Shown piece after piece: positions 1 through 13,100 of a stretch of DNA of 64,000 nucleotides. A program made the position numbers and the translations under genes. Under the pieces are notes generated by a model. That model made no database searches. It was not told where the DNA came from and saw nothing but the letters and a program-made list of their open reading frames with translations. Origin of the DNA: Xiphydria camelus (taxonomy: Eukaryota; Arthropoda; Insecta; Hymenoptera; Xiphydriidae); contig OY783193.1 of assembly GCA_963678675.1 (NCBI GenBank), positions 31,587,082 to 31,651,081 of the forward strand, read 5' to 3'. Positions within the stretch are counted from its first letter, which is position 1. Each line of letters opens with the position of its first letter.

Positions 1-2220
1 ATAAAAGCCCTTTAAGTACACCATCTCCTTCGCTTCCAGAAGTTTTATTTTATCATTTTGGGACTGTATCTTCAATTTGTCGCAGACGGTCACGGCCGAT
101 AAATTTCCAAATTCCGGCACTTCAATTATGGAAATCTGTAAGGGACACCATAAGCTATACATTCTTCTACTGATTTTACGTGAAAAATTCTTATAGCATA
201 ATGCCTAAAAAAAATTCAAATGGAGACTTACAGGTTCGTAAGGAAGAACCATTTCATCGCTGATACCATACTTTTCCCTGAAAGGCTGCTTTTTCTTCAA
301 ATCAGTTAAAGCCGCATAATCATCAGGAGAGTCACTTGGAACGGAAGTTACTATCCCTGTACCCTTATCTTCTTTAATTGTTAACATAGGTAGGGTATAA
401 ATTACTTTATGGCTTGTCAAAGGTGCTTGTAATGGTAGCCCCAAGATGTCCTACAATGGACCATCTTTAGAGTTTCCGCCCCATAGTAACGAACGAGCAA
501 CGTATATACAATATTTTTAAGAATGTCAAATTAAATTACCTGCCCGTTAAGCTCAATAATAATATCAACTTCTCCTTCTTCCTTGGTAAAGCCTTGGTAT
601 GCCATATTACGTGCTGCTCTTTCCGTTGAAATGTATATATCGCCATTTGCCAAACAGTACGCGATGTAACGCATATCAGGATGAACCCAACAGTTTGTTT
701 GTCCGTACATAGTTTCAGGTCTGAGTGTCGCTGCTACAAGGTATACAGGCTTCCCGGAAACTGACCTGTTGTCGATCGTTAAGTTTAGTAATCGCGTATT
801 ATGATGATTAACTATATGCCGCATGCATTTAAAATAGAAGCAACATACTTCAGTTTTTTCGTATAGGGTTCCTGAACCTTCATTTTAATCAACGTATATT
901 CCTGTGGTCCTACTCCTTCTCCAGAAGATCTATCATGATCCATGCATGGTTGTCCATCTTTTGGTGAATAAATAGTGTATCGTTTTCCGTACTTCACTTT
1001 ATTTCTTGCCTTCAGATGTAGAAATTGCCATCTCACGAAAGAGTCGAAAAACGGATTTGCATCTGTCGTAATAAACGTACGACGCCAATCTACCTGTTTA
1101 TGAAAATGTAAGAAAGAGGATTGATAGTCACATTTTCAAAATATTATAGTCTAATAAATGTAACTTACGTGAACTCCAATAGATTTTAGATCCTGTACAG
1201 CAAGAGGTGGAAAGTAATCCAACCAAAATTCTGCATCTGCAAATTTCTTTATTTCTTCGTCCTTCAAATCAAGGGATTTCATTATCTGCCATTGATATTT
1301 CGCTCCTCCAGCTTTGGCTACCGCTTTGCTCTAAAACGTACAGATAGTCTACTCTTTAGAACATAATTTCTATGTATCTGATATTTGAACCTTCATAAAT
1401 GTAGTACACCTAATAGGTGTAAGTCACTCTTTGCTTTATATCCACAAGTTACAATTTAGTATTCTTACTGACCTTCTTTCCTTTACTTTTGTCTACAATA
1501 ACCACATCCACTTCCTCTTTGATTGCATCCTCTTCTTGCGGAAATTGCGGTGGATAACCATATAATTCCATTTCTCTCTTAAGTTTATCAGCACAAGCTT
1601 TGATAGGCATTCCTGTGCAGTGGAAGCCGAAAGGAAATAGAACCCGTTTACCCAGCAGGCGATTGTAACGCACTGCAAACTTAATATCAAAGGATTTAAA
1701 CATGTTTCTTATTCATTTTCTCTTGCCTCTTATATTATAATCTACTGTAATACAGTTGTATCTGGATTGGGCATCATATTTGATAGATATTGGCACTGGT
1801 ATAAAAATAAGCAGACCCCTTTCTTACTTTTTATTTTCTTAGCTTTTATCAATACAATTTAGACTGAATGGCAATATTTTATATTTACGTCATCTAATTG
1901 CTTCATAAGTGTTTGATGCAATTATCATTAGGAGTTTTAAAAAAGGTATACCTAAGTAGAGGTAATAATTATATCATATAAAATCATTATTATATCATAT
2001 AAAATACCTCGCATTTTGATAAAGAATATGTGTGTCCAAGATGAAGACGTCCATTCATGTAGGGAAATGGAAAAGTTGCGAGGAATTTTTCATTAGATGA
2101 CTTTTTAAGTTCTTTTGGAGCATCCTCTTCGTATACTCTCTCGGCATCCCACTTTGCTTGAACATCTCTTTCTATTTTTTGAAGATATTCAACCTTGAAT
2201 GTCCCCTTTCTTTCGACAGT
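1..2220 (-). CDS. LARS1: Leucine--tRNA ligase, cytoplasmic (partial; C-terminal part lies beyond position 1)
   Basis: Charges tRNA-Leu with leucine in the cytosol; the animal enzyme belongs to the multi-synthetase complex. Seven exons on the minus strand: 2008-2220, 1473-1679, 1169-1330, 849-1093, 540-765, 232-450 and 1-135, all in frame, about 469 residues. The first visible exon carries the class I signature HLGH after PYMNGR; the next has the family stretch [14 protein letters not shown]; the CP1 editing domain is marked by [15 protein letters not shown] (540-765). The KMSKS loop and the C-terminal half are outside the window. The extreme N-terminus (the first few residues including ATG) must be in a small exon upstream of 2220 that I could not place. 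Identity is secure from continuous similarity to animal LARS1. Confidence 0.95.
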
Positions 2221-3265
2221 CTACAATAAAAATCTCTATCAGTACCATCAATTATTTATAAACTCGCTAACAGACAGCTCCAGGAAATGCATTTTTCTAC
2301 ATGGTACCTACTAATATACAAACAAAAATTAGTAGAAACGTATACTTTAATATGTTTCTATTTTATCATACACAATCTTAGGAAGTAAATAATGTTGGTA
2401 TCATAAGAAATAGTGCAATATAATACAATTATATAGGCATGTTAAAACGTGCAGCTAGATGAGGTTAAGAATAATTCTCATACTTTGCAAAACCCAATAA
2501 AACTATACAGTCGTGTGTTGAAAAAAGACTAAATTTCAAGGAAAATAAAAAATATATGATTACCATTACAATTTCGTTTTAATAAACTTAGCGATGCATT
2601 CACAAGGCACCCAGATGTTGCCGGGCTTGCAAATGGAGCTGAAGATGTGCCTTCAACGTGTTCACCACTACAGATTATCTCTTTATGCCATACAGTATGA
2701 ATGTGCATACATCCATACATAGGCCACAGTTAAGCGGGATTCAAATGGATGCGGAAAGCATGCGGATCCGCAGGCAATACGCACGCAGAAGAGCTGATTG
2801 GCTAAAGCAGGATTCAGATGGGTGCGGAAAGCATGCGGAGTGCGGCATGCGGATCGGTGCAGATTGGCAGGCAGTACGCACGCGGAAGATTGGTTAACGG
2901 TGTTTCCGCATTCGGCACTCCGCAAGCCTTCCGCACCCATCTGAGCCTCGTGTTAGCCGCACCTCTTTGGTATTGTACTACATGCATGGTACATCTTTCA
3001 TTTAGAAAAGTGTTACTTAGGTACATGAGGAATATGCAGATATAAGTATTCCATCCAGAGATGATCCTTCTAGGTATATATGTATATCGAGAGATTTGCT
3101 ATACATGTACAATACCTGTTATATCAAATACCTACAATATAAACTTTTATTGAAACCATTCTGTTTTACAAAGTCTTTCATGTATTACATCTATTACTCA
3201 GTGTTAAATCTTAAACCTCAGCATATGCTTAACATAACAGTTAAGAGTTTAATTAGGAAATTCTT
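2221..3265. other. Interval between LARS1 and RARS1
   Basis: Should contain the LARS1 first exon and promoter, which I could not locate, and the RARS1 3' UTR. AT-rich apart from a GC-rich repeat block at 2745-2950. The short ORFs here fall inside that repeat and have no family resemblance. Confidence 0.5.
2745..2950. repeat. GC-rich tandem plus inverted repeat
   Basis: A unit with the core GGATGCGGAAAGCATGCGGA occurs twice (from about 2750 and from about 2822), each followed by a CAGGCA(A/G)TACGCACGC segment. A third, inverted copy (CTTCCGCACCCATCTGAG) closes the block at 2928-2945. The block is much more GC-rich than its surroundings, as expected of a fold-back element or decayed satellite insertion. 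Confidence 0.6.
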
Positions 3266-6049
3266 TCACATACGGGCAATAGGTTTAAGACCAAGTAATT
3301 GGAAACATTGTTCTAATACAATAGCTGTGGCTTCGGTTAATAGCAAGCGTCCCATGTTGACCTTTACTACTTCTCCAATTTGATTCTTCTCAACGCAATA
3401 GCAATTATCATAAAACTCCGTAAATGAACAAGCAATCTCGTAACAATATTCGCACAATTGGTGCAAATATAAGTCGCTACAGATTTTAATCAAAACATCG
3501 GGGAACCTCAATAATACTTTAGCCAGTTTCCATTCCTTTTCGTGATCTAAAGAAATCGGAGTTGTTTCCGCGGCGGCTCTTAACTGTTCCTGGGATATAT
3601 TAGCGGTTCGAGAAATCGATCGAATTCTAGTAAGAGCGTACAGCAAATATACCGCGGTATTCCCCTTATCTTCGAGCATCTTATCGAAGGAGAAGACGTA
3701 CTCATGATTCCGATTATGCGATAAATCGGAATACTTAATGCATCCATAAGCTACAGCTTCTTGAGCCGTTTTTAGTTCCGCTTCCGTGAGAACTTCATCG
3801 CGACCCTTCTCTTTGAGTTTATTCAGCGCTCTTTTCAAGCCTGCAAACAAAAATATCATTATAAATAGACGGAGGTAAATATGTACCAGAATGAGATAGA
3901 TCAGTGATATAAAGTTACAATTCGTGTAATCCCCATTTACCTTCGTCTAGTAAATCACTAAGTTTAACGGTATCGCCAGATCTAGTTTTGAATTTCTTTT
4001 TATCCTCTCCAAGTACAACACCAAAACCAACGTGATCGACTCTATGCCTAGTCGTGAGGAACCCCATTCTTTTTGCGCAAGATTCTATCGTTTGAAAGTG
4101 AAGCGCTTGTCCTGCGTCTGTTACGTATAGTATCTGCGAATATTGCAAACTTAGTTGACTAAATTACTTACACAAAATAATGAGAAATACAGATACAAAC
4201 GCTTACCCAGTCTGCTTTTTCTTCCTCCACGCGTTGCTTAATACAAGCCAAGTCGGACGTATCATAAGTAAATCCCCCATCAGATTTTACAATGGTTAGA
4301 GGAATTCCAACATTAGGTTTTTCGCCCCACATTATTTTACGACCTTCATCAACTTCCAAGAGTCTTTTAGACTCTAATTCCGCCACAATTTTCTCCATGC
4401 GCGTTTGATAAAATGATTCACCTCTTTCGGTTATCTTGATTTCCAGCCGAGCGTATAACTTTTCAAATTCTTACAAAGAGAAAAAGTAATTTTTAAATAA
4501 AAAGATTTAATTGGTACCTTTCTAACTAAAAAAAAAAGTCAGTAGAAAGATCGAGTCTGAGAAATGTACCTTTTCTTGATACATCACAGATCAACTGCCA
4601 TGCTTTTATGATGTCAGGATCACCAGCTTGTAGTTTTACAACGCAACTATAGGATCTCTTTTTAAATTCCTCATCATTGTCGAATCTCATTTTCGATTCT
4701 TTGTAAAAACTCTAAATGGAGTAATCGTTAGAATTGATTATTAAGACCTGCATTTAGCTGCAGTTAAATATAATTAGAGTGAGAAACTTAAGAAGCTATT
4801 ATTTACTTGAAGATCCGCTATAGGTGGAGAAACGTTCAAGTAATTCGGAAACATTTCCTGAAGGTGAGCTATCAGCATTCCAAATTGAGTACCCCAATCA
4901 CCCACGTGATTTAGCCTCAGTACGTCGTGTCCCAAATATTCTAATAGTCTGGAAATACTGTCCCCAATAATGGTAGACCTTAAGTGTCCTACATGCATTT
5001 CCTTTGCAATATTGGGACTCGAGAAGTCTACTACCACTTTTTGTTTCTTAATATTTGGCGGGGAAACTTTTCCAGCCTTGACCAATGTCGCCAACGGGTT
5101 CAGAGCAAAGTCACGTTTCATAAATATGTTTATGAAGCCAGGACCAGCAATTTCCAATTTCTCGATAACCGGAGATTGAGCCACATTTGATACAATTTTA
5201 CCTGCGATATCTCGTGGCGAGGCTTTCACTCCTATGAAAAGTTATTAGTTTCTTACAAGACATGGATTTTTAAAACGAATTGCAACTATTACCTCGTGCA
5301 TCGAGTAACTGCTTGATAGGCATTGCACTGTTACATTGGTAATCTCCAAACTTTTGATTACTACTCGTTAAGGAAATTATCACTGGAGAATCTGGTAAGT
5401 TTGGATAAGTAGTAGTAATAGCCTCTTGAAACACGTCCGACAAATGTTCACATATACTAATCATTGTATTTGTATTTAATACTGTTTCTTTAACAGGAGA
5501 AATTCTTTTCTTTTCAGCATCTACAGCCTGAAAGAAATTTTGCTTTTAAAATATACATTGGGGTAATATGTAAATCTATGGAACGGTGAAACATCATCGC
5601 GATCAATATAATCTATAACATACTATAAATATATTAAGAGAAAATCATAATTATAATTCTTATCAATGTAATTATGTGAGCTCGATGGGAGACTAAATTT
5701 TAAAAAGAGAAGGGAATATGATACCATAATGTTATACCCTTTTAAGAATAGCTAGTCGGTGTTTCAATTTAATATTTTCTTGTTTTAACTTTATAGAATC
5801 TTCTCTGGAGCTAGCGGTATCCTCAGAATTACTTTCCGTACCAGATTGTAACTGCTTTATCTCTGCTTTTAAATTCTCAATTTCTTGTTCCTGAAAGAAA
5901 GGAGTCACGTGTACCAGATATAACCTACAATTATTTTCGACTTTAGTAAGGCATTATGTTGATGGGATATGCAGATATTAAAATTGTATCGTTAATTATA
6001 CCGCTGAGGCCGCTCTTTTGTGATAACTTTCCAAATTTGGTTGCGACAT
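3266..6049 (-). CDS. RARS1: Arginine--tRNA ligase, cytoplasmic
   Basis: Attaches arginine to tRNA-Arg; in animals a subunit of the multi-synthetase complex. Eight exons: 6002-6049, 5738-5890, 5293-5527, 4807-5231, 4570-4711, 4207-4469, 3941-4133, 3266-3840; together 2034 nt, 677 residues plus stop. Start ATG (6049) begins [16 protein letters not shown]. Residues about 17-67 form the leucine-rich coiled-coil extension used for complex assembly. The class I HIGH motif is HVGHLRS at about residue 225, followed by [16 protein letters not shown]. The anticodon-binding C-terminal domain contains [11 protein letters not shown] and ends in the family-typical RM. A complete, intact gene whose start lies 203 bp from the divergent TXNL4A start. 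Confidence 0.97.
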
Positions 6050-6252
6050 TATTATATCCAAGCTTGCTTTACACGGTTCCCTCTACATCCAAACCATCCA
6101 AACCATATGCATGAATGTGCCAGTCGGTGATGCCCATGTGTGCAGTTCAGTGAGACAAGCACAGTGAGTTGTTGGTGATTGATGTTTCTGATAAGTGAGC
6201 CTTTTTTGGAATTATTTAATTTCTCTAAGGGAATATATAAACATCTAGCAAA
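6050..6252. promoter_or_regulatory. Shared bidirectional promoter of RARS1 and TXNL4A
   Basis: The two start codons point away from each other with 203 bp between them, so both 5' UTRs and both core promoters must fit here, unless an undetected non-coding exon exists. I see no TATA box clearly placed for either gene. Inference from layout only. Confidence 0.6.
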
Positions 6253-7104
6253 ATGTCTTACATGTTATCGCATCTCCACAACGGGTGGCAAGTAGATCAA
6301 GCAATATTATCCGAAGAAGACCGCGTTGTGGTGAGTTTTTTTTTTAAAAGATAACCAAACTTTTACTTCCTCTGGCATTATTCCGAAATAGCTTTGTATA
6401 TCTCTAAAAGCTTGAGTTTCGGAAGAAATTCTATCAAAGTGATTGTATCTAATAACGGATTAATTCCCGGTCATAAGTTTACTCTCAAACGTAACAACGA
6501 TGGTGTACACATTTACATTCAAGCTATGCAAAACGTTTTGGATGAGAGTACATAATCTTTTGATAATCTTAAATGCCATAAACAGTTTTTAAAAAAAACG
6601 TGAATGTATTAAAGATGGATGCAGGAAACAAACACTTATTGCAGACAATCATTCATTGGAGTATACATATACGTTTATAGGTAATTAGATTTGGCCATGA
6701 TTGGGATCCAATGTGCATGAAAATGGATGAAGTTCTTTACAACATAGCTGAAAAAGTGAAAAACTTTGCAGTTATTTATCTAGTCGACATAACAGAAGTA
6801 CCTGATTTCAATAAAATGTAAGACTGACATTTTGTATGATTTCATCAAATGCAGATAGTTATAATTAATTTATGATTTGCATCTTTCTAGGTATGAACTG
6901 TATGATCCATGCACGGTAATGTTCTTTTTCCGAAATAAACATATCATGATCGATTTGGGTACTGGAAATAATAATAAGATCAATTGGACTTTAGAGGACA
7001 AACAAGAGATGATTGATATAATTGAAACTGTATACCGTGGGGCAAGAAAAGGCCGTGGTTTAGTAGTATCACCAAAAGATTATTCCACAAAATATCGTTA
7101 TTAG
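6253..7104 (+). CDS. TXNL4A: Thioredoxin-like protein 4A (Dim1, U5 snRNP 15 kDa protein)
   Basis: Spliceosome component of the U4/U6.U5 tri-snRNP with a thioredoxin fold but no redox role. Three exons: 6253-6330, 6681-6817, 6891-7104; 429 nt, 142 residues, the exact family length. The product begins MSYMLSHLHNGWQVDQAI and ends KDYSTKYRY, nearly identical to the human protein throughout, including IRFGHDWDP and the segment DLGTGNNNKINW. Donors GTGAGT and GTAAGA and acceptors TATAG and TCTAG are canonical. Nuclear. Certain identification. Confidence 0.98.
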
Positions 7105-7143
7105 GCTATTCTTTATACAATGGATTGTGTTGATAAATTAGAA

Positions 7144-7601
7144 TTACATTTTTTTATAAAAAAAACAATAAATGAATTTCATGTTTATTTCAGAGTACAG
7201 TATTTGTACTTGTGAAATTTCATTGGACCTCGAGTTCAAAGTATTAGGAATTTTAAATTCTTCCTCCTGCAGCTGCGCCTGTAATACTAGACTCTCTCGT
7301 TTCATAACATTTACATACTGATCGGTAAGAATAAAGTTCTTCATCTTTTTTATTTTGTGGAATGGACTGGCCTCTCTAAATCCACTGATTTTGTTTTCTT
7401 TAAAAAATTCAGTCGTAAATCACTTTAAGTTCATGTTAAGAAGAGATCTCTGAGGGTGGACCATATTTGTTTAACTATTGACAGTTTTTTGTCAATTTTT
7501 GCACTGTCATTCATCCATTTCTTCACAAGATCTAGCGGACTGCGCATAATACCAAGTTTATAAAGAAACAGCTTTATTTCATCGAATCTAGATATATCTG
7601 A
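7144..7601 (-). pseudogene. Unrecognised coding-like stretch in two frames (gene fragment or decayed gene)
   Basis: On the minus strand 7601-7431 stays open for about 56 codons with a protein-like composition (includes FDEIKLFLYKLGIM and VKKWMNDSAKIDKKL) and ends in TGA. About 18 nt further a second frame opens (FTTEFFKENKISGF, then KKMKNFILTDQYVNVMKRE and LVLQAQLQEEEF) and runs to 7144. The charged, leucine-rich, coiled-coil-like composition in both halves suggests one protein broken by a frameshift or a missed splice. I do not recognise the family. It is convergent with TXNL4A, starting about 40 bp past its stop. Confidence 0.4.
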
Positions 7602-7633
7602 GGTTCAGGGAAAACAAGTTATTTTAGACTTAA

Positions 7634-8341
7634 GGGGTAACACCACTCTAGCGGCCAGAGAAAAGGCCTAAATTGTATAGTATTTTACTTGAGTATGAAA
7701 AAAGGAATCGAATTTCTGTTTAGAGGGTTTATTAAGCATGTTATGAAGTATGAAAAACAATTTTTTAATTAGCAATTAGATACTAAATGGCGGCTATATA
7801 CAGCCAATCAGCTGAATCGCATTTTTTTTTACGGGCGGACACGCTACGTCTAGACTATTGCACGGATCGATTTGAAATTTTAACAGTAACTTCACAAATA
7901 CATTCTTTAGAGAAGTACGTAGCCGTTTTTTGATTGAATGTAAACTTTTTTTATAAGCAATTTACGACTGATTTCTTGGCAAAAATTCGATTTTTTTCTT
8001 TCAAGAGTGCACCATTTCTATAAGAATTGGATTAACGAAAAATCCCTACGTATTTCTATAGACAATAGTATGTAGATTAATAATATTTTTGGTTTTTTGT
8101 TCCAGGTCTTATACTTTCCGAGATATGTGTCCGCCCGTTTTTGTACTAAAAAAAAGGCGATTCAGTAGACTGGCTGTATAGCCGCCATTTTGTATCTAAT
8201 TACTAATAACAAAATTGTTTTTCATACTTCATTAAATGCTTAATAAACCCTTTAAACAGAAATTCGATTCCTTTTTTCATGCTCCCGTAAAACACTATAC
8301 AATTTAGGCCTTTTTTCCGGTCGCTAGAGTGGTGTTACCCC
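7634..8341. mobile_element. Palindromic non-autonomous DNA transposon with TTAA flanks
   Basis: The ends are inverted copies, GGGGTAACACCACTCTAGCG at the left and its complement at the right, with TTAA directly outside each end (7630-7633 and 8342-8345). Similarity continues inward (AAATGGCGGCTATATACAGCC at about 7786 against GGCTGTATAGCCGCCATTTT at about 8181), so nearly the whole 0.7 kb is a foldback. No ORF. TTAA target duplication is typical of piggyBac-type elements; the class is inferred. Confidence 0.75.
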
Positions 8342-8987
8342 TTAAAAACTTTGAAAAGTCAAGGAATATTACTTTTAGATTACACTAAACACCGTGTTGT
8401 ATAAATGTCAAATAATTTATAAATAAATGGTTCTTACGTTATATACATATAACGTTACTTATGTACATATATATGTATGTATAAATAGTCAGTTTAATTT
8501 GTTGGAGTTTGTTTCATCGTAAAAGCACATGCTGTAACCACCTTACTAAAGAATTTACAAAAAACTAACAAATTACATGAATTACTTTTCATTTTGTTAT
8601 CTCTATAGAAGATCTATCTTCAATTTTACTTTGATACACCTAGGTGGCGTTTAATGCGATATTGAATTTATACCTTAATTACAAATAAATATATTTATTT
8701 AATGATACCGCATAAAAATTAGCCTAAACTCATTAAAATACATTATACTGTAATGTTAAATTATGTACAATTTCATATTATAATATAACACAATCGCCTT
8801 ATTTATAATACGTGTAATAATTATTTTAAAGGGCAGGCCTCTTTGGTGAGTTATGTATCTACTTTACAACAGACGGATACAATTAGTTCAGTCGGAATAT
8901 GTTATACAGGTTCATAGCGAGGATGAATCCCATACATATAGGTATACTGTAACAAACTCTAGACCATGAGTCATTGACCAAAAGTCT

Positions 8988-9240
8988 ATATCGAGGGTCA
9001 GAACGCAGGACCTCATAACTGACGAGAAGGAAATTTTACAGGAGAGACTAAAAACTATGACTGTAATTCTAAAAGTGAGTTAAAAAATGTTTTCGGCGAT
9101 AAAGTAGCTCAAAGCAATTACGAGGGGAAACAATTTTAAAAACTACCGTAACATTTTGTTTTTTCAACAATTGAGTTACTTAAGCGGTATTGCTTTTATT
9201 TCATGTTGGTTACGAGGTCCTGCGTTTTGACCCTCGATAT
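8988..9240. repeat. Inverted-repeat element
   Basis: TATCGAGGGTCAGAACGCAG and following bases (8988-9014) recur inverted at 9214-9240, with a roughly 200 bp loop. Probably a MITE; no clear target duplication found. Confidence 0.55.
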
Positions 9241-10111
9241 GAGCATATCCTCGCGTAGTCTACAGTCTGCTATACCATACCGCTTTATGAGTGATACCCT
9301 CACTGACTGCCTTAATGGAATCATTTCAAGAATTTACATCACGATGCATGTTTATATGTATGTATATCTAGTTAAGGCACTCACACAGTGAGCGTCTACC
9401 TACTATTTTTTAATGGAGGGCATCTGTGTTACCTTTGTATTTATATTGACGTATCTTTCTCAGAAGATTCTGCAAAGAAAATTTTAAGTTAATAAGGAGT
9501 ATAAGGGGCGTCTTTCAATTCTGGGGATTTTTAAAATAGCTCATGTGTGTGTGGGAATTTTTCAGGTAATAGGGCACACCGATTCACGAGATGAAAAGAA
9601 TAAGTACTTCCTAAGAGTTACAAAATCTAAAATACACCATATTATGTCACGCGGCTCGTAATAACTCAATAATAGATACGACGCTGTAATACATTGTATA
9701 GGATTCAGTGGAATAATTTACGGCCGCCCCCGCGTGTCTGAATTTGCTACAAGTATACGATAAATCTAATGTTCAAATTATTGGTGCCTGTCAAATCTAA
9801 CTGATATTGCGTTAGCCATTATGCTCATCCGCTTGTGATTTTCAAAACTGAATAATAAATTTTGAGACTATTGAACGAAAAAAAACCACATGGTAGCGAC
9901 ATATAAATAATTAAATAGGACCGATTAAAATTTATTTTAATGGATAAATGTATACAGTGACTGAGATATTACGAGAGCCTACTAACTTGAGTCAATTTTA
10001 CCAACTTCTAACAATGCTGAAAGACGCACCATAAACTTATATCTAGATCTCTTGACATGGATAGGAAAGTAGTATAATCGTGGTGATTGTATTCCTATAA
10101 TAAACGTTAAT
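9241..10111. other. AT-rich spacer downstream of the phosphatase gene
   Basis: No ORF, RNA gene or clear repeat recognised. It may hold the 3' UTR, or a further 3' exon, of the minus-strand receptor phosphatase. Confidence 0.4.
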
Positions 10112-13100
10112 TTACTTACTTTGTGTTATGTAAGTATAAACCTTTCTATTGATTGCATTCGCAGATTTTGAACGGGTTAACGTTGATTCATTTTCAAATG
10201 CTGCACTTTTGTATTCTCTAAAATTATCGTCATCCTCATTGTCTTTAATCCTCTCGGATACAGAAACTTTAACTAGCTCGTAAATGGAGTAGTTTTCCGA
10301 ATTATTTTTGTCTAAAAAATAATTATTATGTTACAAGGTGAAAATGATTTAATATTCTTTAACTGAAAGACGACAGTCAAGGATAAATTTACATATGGAC
10401 TTTTTGTGGTTTTATGGTAATAGCACCGGTTGATCTGAAGGACTTCAAACCTTGCAAGTAATTAAAACGAACAAAAATTAATTATTAGAATCATTTAACA
10501 CGTGGTGCTCAACGTGTTAAAATAACAACAAAAAACGTTCTATAACTTTATAGATTTTATCAATGGAAAATGTTCTTCTAATTGAATGTTTAATATACTT
10601 TTAAGCTAATGAATTGATAATTACTTTAAACCATACCATTATTTAATAAGCTTCCTTGATCCTTCGAATCCGATTGTGGTGAAGATTCATAAAGAGATTC
10701 CTTAGAATCGATTGATGCGGATAAACTGGATTTTTGTACTGCAACATCAATATCAATTCTTAATATCGATTTGTTAAACACAAAACAATTCTTGTAAGTA
10801 GCGAATATTTAGGTGTTAGAAGACGATGTTTAAGTTTTTAAGGGAGATAAAACATTTAGATGTCATATGTATAATGGCTAATGTGAAATCATACGTTTAC
10901 AAAGAAACAAAACTATACGCAAGCAAAATGTTTCACTGAAACACAGTAGGGTTTTAAAAATGAAACTGATAAAAATTAATAAATTGTACAATTAACACAC
11001 TGCTACATTATGTCAATCGTGGCGTACCTTACTACATCTACAATGTCGACCACTCTCATTCTGCAGTATAAGATATGTTAATGTTATCTCTCTACTATGT
11101 TATTTGCACAACATAATTCATTCTCTAAAGCTTATAGATGATTGGTTAGTAGTCTCGGTGAAATGTTACATACAAGTTTCAAAACTGCTGGCTAGATTCG
11201 TACTCGAGTTCTCGTATATCGGATCGACGGGCGGGGGATCATCTGCGAAAAGTGTTCACGTTAACAACGTTATTTGATTACCGATACATTATTAGTGTAG
11301 TATCAAAAAATGATATAAAACTTACAGGTCTTTGCGAAGTAAGGGTTTTTTAGAACTTGCCTAATACAGTTATATATGTATGCATATTGACTCTGAAAAG
11401 AATTATATCGTAATTCTCATGTATTTGCTAGTGACAGCATTGATCTTCTTTTTCACTATGATGGTACTGATTTAAATTAAATTAACGACCGTCCTTGAAA
11501 TTGTTAACGTATCTTGAACACATTGACTTTAAATAATACAGTTAGAAGGGATCAATAATAACTACTAGAGTACTTCCAAGTCTGGTTAAATAGCATCTGT
11601 AATTGATGGTGTTCTTACCTCCCGTTGAACCATATTGATTCGCTGATGACGTAGCCTGTACACAGTTCCAAACACATCCAACTTTCTGTTATCTCTGATA
11701 TGCTGTAGTAAAATGTCTATGGCAATTAAAGTCCCAGTTCGACCAACCCCTGCACTATAGTAACATTACCGTTATAGCTCACGACAAGTGTCTCATGTTT
11801 TATTAGATAAGGATTAAGTTCTGAAAAATGCTAAGATTTTTAATGCTATATACCTGCAATGAATAACGGCAAGACCTTTATTTGCATTAATTTGTCGACG
11901 CATATTCTGACAAAAGGTAATCATAGGATCAAAATCTTCTGGCACGTCGTAGTCGGGCCAATCTTTAAAGTGAAGATGGATTATTCTTCTCTCTGTTCCC
12001 TGCAACTACCGCGAATGCGTTAAAACATAATAATGTATATTCACCTTATGCATATAACCGTAAGGTTAAATAGAATAATAGAATAGAATAAGGTTAAGGT
12101 AGAATAATCAAAATTACCTTTCGTAATGTGAGAGTTCTTTGGGTATGCGATCGATAATCCAATTCACTCGTGCACCTTATTTCCATGTTCTCATTCGCGA
12201 AGGATTCTCTAATCGTCGGAAAATACTGATGGCATTTTTCCTAAAATATATCGCTTAAATGATCTGACAAATGTTAATTGTTTCATAATTAATAGTCCAA
12301 TAAAACCGGAAAATCCTTTGATATGTTCAATCGTCTTGATGTATTTTAGTCTTGCTTTATCATTGGATGTACAAATTCTAAATAAGTGCATGACTTACTT
12401 TTCCTTTCTCGACTAATTGCGTTAGCATAACTATGATTTTCACGTCGTATTGATCAATCATTCGCCAAAAATCATCACTGGTTTCTGGCTTTGGGCCTTG
12501 GCAAGCGATATATTCTTCCTCAACTGTATAGCCCTGAAATTATAGTACACGAAATATAATTTAGGGTTTCCTGAAGACATAGAAATGAGATAAAATGCGA
12601 TTAAATCACAATAGCCAGAAGCAAGCTATAGTGCTGGCTAGATTCAACATATTTTACGTATACACATACGTACTCTGATAAAGGATGCATTGATATAATC
12701 AGTATTAGGATCATTATCTATAATTTGAAGCTTCACTCTTGAAAAATCATCTGCAAAGAAGAGTAATACATCCTAAAGAAAATTATATAACATACTAAAT
12801 TATTGCGCTAGCACGCATTCATGAATGAGAAAATGTGCTAAGATATCATACACGGCAAAATGTCCGAGTAACGATTCTTTTTCTTGTTTGCCTGTAAGCA
12901 TGCAGCGTTCGTGGGCATTTGTAGGTCCACGCTTAATGTCTGAAGCAATTGGAATTCGTTACTAAGTTTTCCAGGGTTGTCAGCAAGTTGTTGACAATGT
13001 GCAATAAATTTTCTTCTTGTAAACGGTGCAGGCACTGGAGATCCTGGCATATCTGAGTGTAGAAATCTTCGTAACACCCTGAAATAGTAATGTGATCGAT

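Noticed and set aside
2683..3045. Overlapping Cys/Arg-rich ORFs on both strands
   Set aside because: Produced by the GC-rich tandem/inverted repeat; codon pattern repeats with the DNA unit.
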